NCBI GenBank assembly: GCA_904394215.1 | Contig: CAJFNF010000008.1 | Coordinates: 1-55,315, forward strand | DNA: 55,315 nt | Direction: 5' to 3' | Source: an uncultured Faecalibacterium sp. | GTDB lineage: Bacteria; Bacillota; Clostridia; Oscillospirales; Ruminococcaceae | Shown: positions 50,450 to 55,315 of the stretch, in pieces | How positions within the stretch are numbered: position 1 is the stretch's first letter | Layout of the letters: each line of letters begins with the position of its first letter | Translations under genes and position numbers: made by a program | Notes under the pieces: generated by a model | What the model was told of the DNA's origin: nothing | Seen by the model: the letters and a program-made list of their open reading frames with translations, nothing else | Database searches by the model: none

Positions 50450-50798
50450 TTAAGCTGCAGAGGCCTCCTGCTGGTCCTTGTGGTTCCAGGGGCCGGTGCG
50501 GTAGAACAGGATGGACAGCACACAGGCGATGGTCCAGCCCACAGGCCATGCGAACCAGATGGCAGTGGCCCCCAGGGAGGTCCGGGAGAAGGCGAAGGCC
50601 AGCACCACCCGGATGATCAGGTCGGTGAAGGCGGCGACCATGAACCGGTTCATCAGGCCGGCGCCCCGGAGGATGCCGTCGGCCACCAGCTTGGCGGACA
50701 CCACAAAGTAGAAGGGGGAGAGGATCCGCAGGATGGTGATGCCGGTGGACATGGCGTGCTCGGTGGCGAAGGGCCCTGCCCCCACGCAGGTGGAGTAG
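50450..50798 (-). pseudogene. C-terminal stump of a MATE efflux protein
   Basis: About 115 codons encode the last membrane helices of a MATE-family exporter (ILRILSPFYFVVSAKLVADG, ILRGAGLMNRFMVAAFTDLI, LGATAIWFAWPVGWTIACVL) and a polar end. Family members are about 450 residues, so three quarters are missing, including the start. The reading frame continues upstream only as the reverse of a LysR gene stump, so the break lies near 50798. The terminator behind it is intact. Non-functional. Confidence 0.8.
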
Positions 50799-50975
50799 GC
50801 CTTCATCCCCGAGACCATGGCCCGGGAGGCCATCCAAAAGCGGCAGATCGTCCAGATCCACCTGCGGGAGGAGATCCCGCCCCGGCAGATCTGCCTGGTG
50901 TACGACCGCCAGCGGCCCATGAGCGCCGCCGCCCGGAAACTGAAGGATACCCTGCTGAAGGAGCGCACCGACTGA
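50799..50975 (+). pseudogene. C-terminal stump of a LysR-family regulator
   Basis: From 50799 the plus strand reads AFIPETMAREAIQKRQIVQI, then REEIPPRQICLVYDRQRPMS and ends at TGA (50975). This is the end of the effector domain of a LysR regulator; the DNA-binding domain and most of the sensor are missing. It meets the MATE stump back to back. A divergent lysR-MATE pair whose shared promoter and 5' parts were deleted explains both. Confidence 0.65.
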
Positions 50976-51069
50976 GTTTGTCCTTTGGGCCGAAATGCGC
51001 TATACTAGTCCTGGAAGCAATCCACACAGGGACGCTGCCCGGCCCGGGGGCGGCGGGGAGGAGGAACAG

Positions 51070-51993
51070 ATGTATCAGTATCAGCTTACCCATGGGCTGG
51101 AGGCCCGGCCGGCCCCGGCAGGGGAGGGAGAACAGGCCGGCGGCAGCACCCTGATCCTGCTGACTTCGGAGGAGCTGTCCCGGCGGGCGGCCCAGGACAG
51201 CCGGGAGTCGATGGTGTGTCACACCCCCCTGGCCCGGGACGCCCGGATCTGCAAGGCCGAGGTGCGGCGGGGGTACCTGAACGGCACCATCGTAACCCCC
51301 CGGCAGGCCAAAAGCGGGGAGACCATCGCCTTCGGCTACCTGCTGGCCCCGGATCTGGTGGTGGTGTGCGACGACACCGGCACTGCCCGGTCGATGGTGC
51401 AGCGGCTCCATAAGGAAGACCCCCGGCGGAGCTGGACCCCCGCCGGCTTCTTCTGCAGTTTTCTGGCCCTGCTGGTGGACAAAGACCTGCGGCACCTGGA
51501 ACTGCTGGGGGACCAGCTGTCGGGGATGGAGGACCAGGTCACCGACGGCCAGCTGGAAAACTTCAACGGCGGGATGATGGTGCTGCGGAAGGAGATTTCC
51601 CGGTGGATCAAATATTACACCCAGATGGATGAGCTGGTGTGCGAGCTGCAGGAAAACGGGGCCCTCTCGGACCCGGAGGCCCAGATGTTCCACCGGGTGG
51701 AAAAGCGGATGGGCCGGCTGCTGGGGGAGGCCAAGGCCCTGCGGGAGTACGGCCTCCAGCTGCGGGAGATGTTCCAGGCCGAGATGGACCTGCGCCAGAA
51801 TCGGATCATGAAGATCCTGACCATCGTCACCACCATCTTCCTGCCCCTGTCCCTGGTGGCGGGGTGGTACGGCATGAACTTTTCCGGGATGCCCGAGCTG
51901 ACCTGGAAGTACGGATACCCGGCGGTGATCGCCGCCAGCGCCCTGATTGTGCTGCTGTGCCTGTATATCATGAAAAAGAAAAAGTTCTGGTAA
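51070..51993 (+). CDS. corA: CorA-family magnesium/metal transporter
   Basis: The protein has 307 residues. The N-terminal cytosolic domain is followed by long helices and the two C-terminal membrane helices. The pore signature YGMNF lies between them (FLPLSLVAGWYGMNFSGMPE), and the protein ends in a basic tail (MKKKKFW). Start 51070 follows GGAGG by 8 bases; the frame is open further upstream, but without a site. It forms a pentameric Mg2+ or other divalent-metal channel. It has no operon partner. Confidence 0.95.
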   Translation: MYQYQLTHGLEARPAPAGEGEQAGGSTLILLTSEELSRRAAQDSRESMVCHTPLARDARICKAEVRRGYLNGTIVTPRQAKSGETIAFGYLLAPDLVVVCDDTGTARSMVQRLHKEDPRRSWTPAGFFCSFLALLVDKDLRHLELLGDQLSGMEDQVTDGQLENFNGGMMVLRKEISRWIKYYTQMDELVCELQENGALSDPEAQMFHRVEKRMGRLLGEAKALREYGLQLREMFQAEMDLRQNRIMKILTIVTTIFLPLSLVAGWYGMNFSGMPELTWKYGYPAVIAASALIVLLCLYIMKKKKFW

Positions 51994-52069
51994 TCCGACC
52001 TTTTTGGCCCGATCGGGGCCGGGCTGCGGGGCCTTTTGAGAAAAATCGCAATCTTTTTGCAAATTCCTC

Positions 52070-52111
52070 TTGCTTTTTTCCCGGCAAGCGTGTATACTGT
52101 CTCTCGCTTGC
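52070..52111 (+). promoter_or_regulatory. Promoter with inverted repeat around the -10
   Basis: TTGCTT (52070-52075) and TATACT (52093-52098) are 17 bases apart. GCAAGCG (52084-52090) and CGCTTGC (52105-52111) form an inverted repeat 14 bases apart that brackets the -10, the usual position for a metal-responsive repressor. A further half-site-like GCTTGTG lies at about 52124. A GGGGGG-CCCCCC hairpin at about 52155-52172 precedes the start codon. Confidence 0.65.
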
Positions 52112-52185
52112 GAAATTGCAGCCTGCTTGTGAATTGGGCGGGTTTTAAGACAAGGGGGGATGTTGACCCCCCGCGGGAGAAGGTC

Positions 52186-53070
52186 ATGGAATTGTTGTTG
52201 GAAGTGCTGGAGGAATCCCTCCACGATACGCTCAGGATGCTGCCCTTCCTGTTTGCAGCCTATCTGTTCATTGAATATGTGGAGCGCCGCCACGGGGAGC
52301 GGATCGAGCAGCTGCTGGCCAGCGGCGGCCGGTGGGGGTCTGTGCCGGGTGCGGTGCTGGGGTGCGTGCCCCAGTGCGGCTTCTCGGCGGTGGCCTCCAA
52401 CTTTTACGCCTCCCGGGTCATCACCCTGGGCACCCTGATGGCGGTGTACCTGGCCACCAGCGACGAGGCCATCCCCCTGCTGGTGTCCATGCCCGACTAT
52501 TGGGACAAGCTGGCGGTGCTGCTGGCCATCAAGGTGATCTACGCCATCGTGTTCGGCTTTGTGCTGGACTTTGTGCTGCGGCCCCTGCTGCCCAGGTCCC
52601 TGCGGGGCGGCTACACCGGCCATGCCGATGAGGTGGACTGCCACGAGACCCACGAGGAGGGGGGCCATCAGCACCCCCTGTGGCGGGCGGCCCTGCGCCA
52701 CACCATCGAGATTTTCCTGTTCATTTTCGCCTTCAGCCTGGTGTTCGGCCTGCTGGTGGAAGGGATCGGGGAGGAAGTCATCTCGGACGCCCTGGGCCGG
52801 ATGGGCTTTTTCCAGCCGGTGTTCGCGGCGGCGGTGGGGCTGATCCCCAACTGCGCCGCCAGCGTCCTGCTGACCCAGATGTACCTGGAAGGGGCCCTGC
52901 GGTTTTCCAGCCTGGTGGCGGGGCTGTGCACCGGCGCCGGGGTGGGCCTGGCGGTGCTGTGGCGTGCCAACCCCTCCTGGAAGCAGAACCTGTTCATCAC
53001 CGGCCTCACCTGGGCGGCGGGCGCCGTTCTGGGGGTGGGGATGCAGGTGGTCATCGCCCTGTTCCTGTAA
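52186..53070 (+). CDS. Putative heavy-metal exporter (10TM arsenic-efflux/manganese type)
   Basis: The protein has 294 residues. About nine to ten membrane helices form two inverted halves, each with a P-x-C motif: GCVPQCGFSAVAS (residues 59-71) and GLIPNCAASVLLT (218-230). Between them is a His/Cys-rich loop (GHADEVDCHETHEEGGHQH, 145-163) suited to metal binding. NCBI names such proteins arsenic efflux protein or putative manganese transporter; the metal cannot be read from the sequence. Its promoter carries an inverted repeat typical of metal-responsive control. The start has GGGAGAAGG upstream. Confidence 0.8.
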   Translation: MELLLEVLEESLHDTLRMLPFLFAAYLFIEYVERRHGERIEQLLASGGRWGSVPGAVLGCVPQCGFSAVASNFYASRVITLGTLMAVYLATSDEAIPLLVSMPDYWDKLAVLLAIKVIYAIVFGFVLDFVLRPLLPRSLRGGYTGHADEVDCHETHEEGGHQHPLWRAALRHTIEIFLFIFAFSLVFGLLVEGIGEEVISDALGRMGFFQPVFAAAVGLIPNCAASVLLTQMYLEGALRFSSLVAGLCTGAGVGLAVLWRANPSWKQNLFITGLTWAAGAVLGVGMQVVIALFL

Positions 53071-53127
53071 AAGAAACCATATCGGCGGCGGCTCTGCCTT
53101 GGCGGGGCCGCCCCTTTGCCGTGCCCC

Positions 53128-53323
53128 CTTGACAAAAGCCCGGGGGGACCGGGCCTTCCGCTGGATGTGGCTGACCATTGTGCTGAGCTTTGGGTTCTAC
53201 ATCCCGGTGGTGCTGTGGGCGGACGCCGTGCCCATGATCGGGATGCTGATGATCCCCAAGACCTGCGCCTATGTCTGGACGGTGCTGATCGGTTATTTTG
53301 CCATGAAACAGGAACGGAGGTAA
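53128..53323 (+). CDS. Small membrane protein, unknown
   Basis: An open frame with two likely membrane helices (WLTIVLSFGFYIPVVLWAD and MIGMLMIPKTCAYVWTVLIG) ends in KQERR and TAA. The start is uncertain: TTG 53128 gives 64 residues, ATG 53164 gives 52; neither has a clear ribosome binding site. It precedes the DUF2871 gene by 7 bases and is probably co-transcribed. I do not recognise the family. Confidence 0.5.
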
Positions 53324-53330
53324 TTTGTCT

Positions 53331-53744
53331 ATGAAACGCTATGTCAATACGGCTCTGGTGTACGCCATCCTGGCCATGATCGGCGGGGTGTTCTACCGGG
53401 AATTCACCAAGATGCTGGACTTCACCGCCCGCACCAGCCTGGGGCTGGTACATACCCACTACTTCATGCTGGGGATGGTGTTCTTCCTGCTGCTGGCGGT
53501 GGTGGAAAAGAGCTTTTCCTTCACCACCCCCAAAACCGGCCGGGTGCTGGCAGTGTACCATCTGGGCCTCAACCTCACCGCCGTCATGCTGGTGGTGCGG
53601 GGGATCATCCAGGTGATGGGCATCACCCTGTCCGCCGGCGCAGCCGGGGCAGTGTCGGGCATCGCCGGCCTGGGCCACATCCTGCTGGGGGTGGGCCTGG
53701 TGCTGGTGCTGCTGCAGATCCGCCGCGCTGCCGGCAAACAGTAA
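53331..53744 (+). CDS. DUF2871 membrane protein
   Basis: The protein has 137 residues with four membrane helices (NTALVYAILAMIGGVFYREF, THYFMLGMVFFLLLAVVE, YHLGLNLTAVMLVVRGI, LGHILLGVGLVLVLLQI). The conserved histidines in LGLVHTHYFMLGM and AVYHLGLN fit DUF2871 proteins. GGAGG lies 10 bases before ATG 53331. The function is unknown; the histidines could bind haem or metal. It is the last intact chromosomal gene of the window. Confidence 0.8.
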   Translation: MKRYVNTALVYAILAMIGGVFYREFTKMLDFTARTSLGLVHTHYFMLGMVFFLLLAVVEKSFSFTTPKTGRVLAVYHLGLNLTAVMLVVRGIIQVMGITLSAGAAGAVSGIAGLGHILLGVGLVLVLLQIRRAAGKQ

Positions 53745-53867
53745 CCCCCGCGGGCGAAAAACAAAATTGACAACGGTGCCGTTTCGTGCTGCAGTGTTGG
53801 TAAACCGGTGAGAAAGTGTAAGTAACTTCGGCAAAGCTTCCCAGAGAGCCGCCCAAGGTGGGAGCGC

Positions 53868-55187
53868 GGCAAGACACGCTTCTGGATTAAACCGAATTTA
53901 TTGCAGATGCATTCGTCTTATGTTCTCACCGACCCGAAGGGAACTACGATTCTTGAGGTCGGCAATGCGTTTGTGAAGAAAGGCTGCCGCATCAAGATCT
54001 TCAACACCATCAACTTCGGCAAGTCGATGCACTACAACCCCTTCCACTATATCCACAGCGAAAAGGACATCTTGAAGCTGGTGACAACCCTCATGACCAA
54101 TACCCGTGGCGAAGGCAAAGGGGGCGATCCGTTTTGGGACAAAGCGGAAAAGCTCTTGCTTACGGCGTTGATTGCCTATATCCACTATGAGGCTCCAGAG
54201 GAAGAACAGAACTTTGCGACACTGCTGGAATTTCTGAATGTCATGGAAGTCCGGGAGGACGATGAGGCGTTTCAAAATCCGGTAGACCAGATGTTTGAGA
54301 AACTGGGAGAGCAGCAGCCGAACCATTTCGCTGTACGGCAGTATCGTCTGTATAAGCTGGCCGCCGGCAAGACCGCAAAGTCGATCCTTATTTCCTGCGG
54401 TGCCCGGCTGGCCCCCTTTGACATTGCCGAACTGCGGGAGATTACCGCCTATGACGAGCTGGAACTGGATACCCTGGGCGACCGGAAAACGGCGCTGTTC
54501 CTCATTATGTCCGATACAGACAGCACCTTCAACTTCCTTATTTCGATGGTTTACACCCAGCTGTTCAATCTGCTCTGTGAAAAAGCAGATGACGTATATG
54601 GCGGACGGCTTCCCGTCCATGTACGCTGTTTGATTGACGAGTGTGCCAATATCGGCCAGATTCCCAACCTGGAGAAGCTGGTGGCCACCATCCGCAGCCG
54701 TGAAATCTCAGCCTGCCTGGTGCTGCAGGCACAGTCTCAGCTCAAAGCACTGTACAAGGACAACGCCGACACAATAATCGGAAACATGGACAGCCAGGTT
54801 TTCCTGGGCGGCTCCGAAAATACAACTCTCAAGGAACTGGCCGCGGCACTAGGGAAAGAGACGATCGACCTTTATAACACATCGGACACCCGCGGCAACA
54901 GCCCCAGCTATGGCACATCGTACCAAAAAACCGGCCATGAACTCATGAGCCGGGATGAACTGGCCGTCATGGACGGCGACAAGTGCATCCTGCAGCTGCG
55001 CGGTGTCCGGCCTTTTCTCTCCGACAAGTACGATCTGACCCAGCATCCCAACTATAAGCTGACAGGGGATTACGATAAGAAGAACATATTTGACATCGAG
55101 AAGTATCTCGACCGCCATCTGAAACTCAAACCGTCTGACACCTATGATGTGATGGACGCTGACACGCTATCACCCATGAATCCCTGA
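53868..55187 (+). pseudogene. virD4: VirD4/TraG coupling protein lacking its N-terminus
   Basis: The frame is open from the end of the Walker A motif (GKTRFWIKPN at 53868) to the stop, about 439 residues. Walker B is CLIDECANIGQIPNLEKL, followed by ATIRSREISACLVLQAQSQL, the TraG/VirD4 core that couples the relaxosome to the type IV secretion channel. The N-terminal membrane helices and the first half of Walker A are absent. Just before 53868, GGTGGGAGC and GCGG look like a P-loop coding sequence missing four bases. Base composition is less GC-rich than the chromosome to the left. The family is normally ~600 residues. Non-functional as it stands. Confidence 0.85.
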
Positions 55188-55209
55188 CCCTCAAAAGAGG
55201 GTCTTTTTT
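55186..55209 (+). terminator. Terminator after virD4
   Basis: GACCCTC and GAGGGTC form a stem around AAAA, overlapping the stop codon, followed by TTTTTT. The last 100 bases of the window show no gene. Confidence 0.85.
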
Positions 55210-55315
55210 ATTTGCTCAGGCCCCAGGTACACCGGCAAATCGACCCTGCTGCGGTTAGCAGCCAAAAGAATGATGATTTCAGGTGTGTACCGACCGGCCA
55301 CAAGTTCTTTTCAAT

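Noticed and set aside
53868-55315. Window ends joining into a circular element
   Set aside because: The VirD4 fragment at the right is on the plus strand while the Maff2 half and VirD4 tail at the left are on the minus strand, so closing the window would not restore the usual virD4-Maff2 order.

Overview
The window looks like a piece of a gut Clostridia chromosome, most likely Oscillospiraceae/Ruminococcaceae of the Faecalibacterium-Gemmiger-Subdoligranulum kind. This is inferred from the very GC-rich chromosomal genes, Gram-positive ribosome binding sites, lipoprotein and Tat signals without outer-membrane partners, a Gram-positive type Pel locus and typical Firmicutes integrative-element genes. 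No rRNA or phylogenetic marker is present, so the genus is a guess.

Layout. (1) 1-6873 is the integrase-proximal end of an integrative element, visibly more AT-rich than the rest. It holds remnants of conjugation genes (VirD4 tail, truncated Maff2), an XRE/ImmA-like pair, small regulators, a candidate structured RNA upstream of a MazF toxin, excisionase-like proteins (one with four HTH units) and a tyrosine integrase. It stops at 6874-6918, which is the 3' part of a tRNA-Arg(CCU) gene: the attachment site. (2) 7230-24733 is a beta-glucoside and flavin-reductase region: an operon coupling an old-yellow-enzyme-type ene reductase, a 6-phospho-beta-glucosidase and a PTS EIIBC, with a divergent TetR; a broken fusion of a glucosidase with an EIIC domain; two Tat-exported flavin reductases flanking a MerR regulator; and a LicT-type antiterminator controlling a complete EIIBCA-glucosidase pair through two RAT-terminator elements. 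(3) 24932-38198 is an Rrf2 regulator followed by a nine-gene exopolysaccharide operon of the Gram-positive Pel type (SDR-PelD fusion, PelE, PelA-like deacetylase, PelF, PelG, CotH, VTC, DUF4956, DUF4832). (4) 38482-40653 is a third flavin reductase, interrupted by one amber codon. (5) 40757-46617 is a cobalamin-riboswitch operon with a surface CbiK-like chelatase, a NEAT-like lipoprotein and a BtuFCD-type ABC transporter. (6) 46717-53744 holds an MFS exporter preceded by a leader peptide and attenuator hairpins, a ROK regulator-acetyltransferase-DUF1349 operon, the facing stumps of a MATE and a LysR gene, a CorA transporter and a heavy-metal exporter. (7) 53868-55187 is a second VirD4/TraG coupling-protein fragment, broken inside its Walker A motif.

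How it fits together. The middle of the window reads as a toolkit for plant-derived glycosides: PTS import, 6-phospho-glucoside cleavage, and flavin-based reduction of unsaturated acceptors inside (OYE) and outside (Tat/lipoprotein FMN-FAD reductases) the cell. Next to it lie surface polysaccharide production, corrinoid/tetrapyrrole uptake and drug or metal export. Several loci carry fresh damage (glucosidase-EIIC fusion, amber codon, MATE/LysR deletion, broken conjugation genes), so the region looks plastic; assembly error should be excluded for these points. All functions are inferred from sequence motifs read by eye; no database search was possible.
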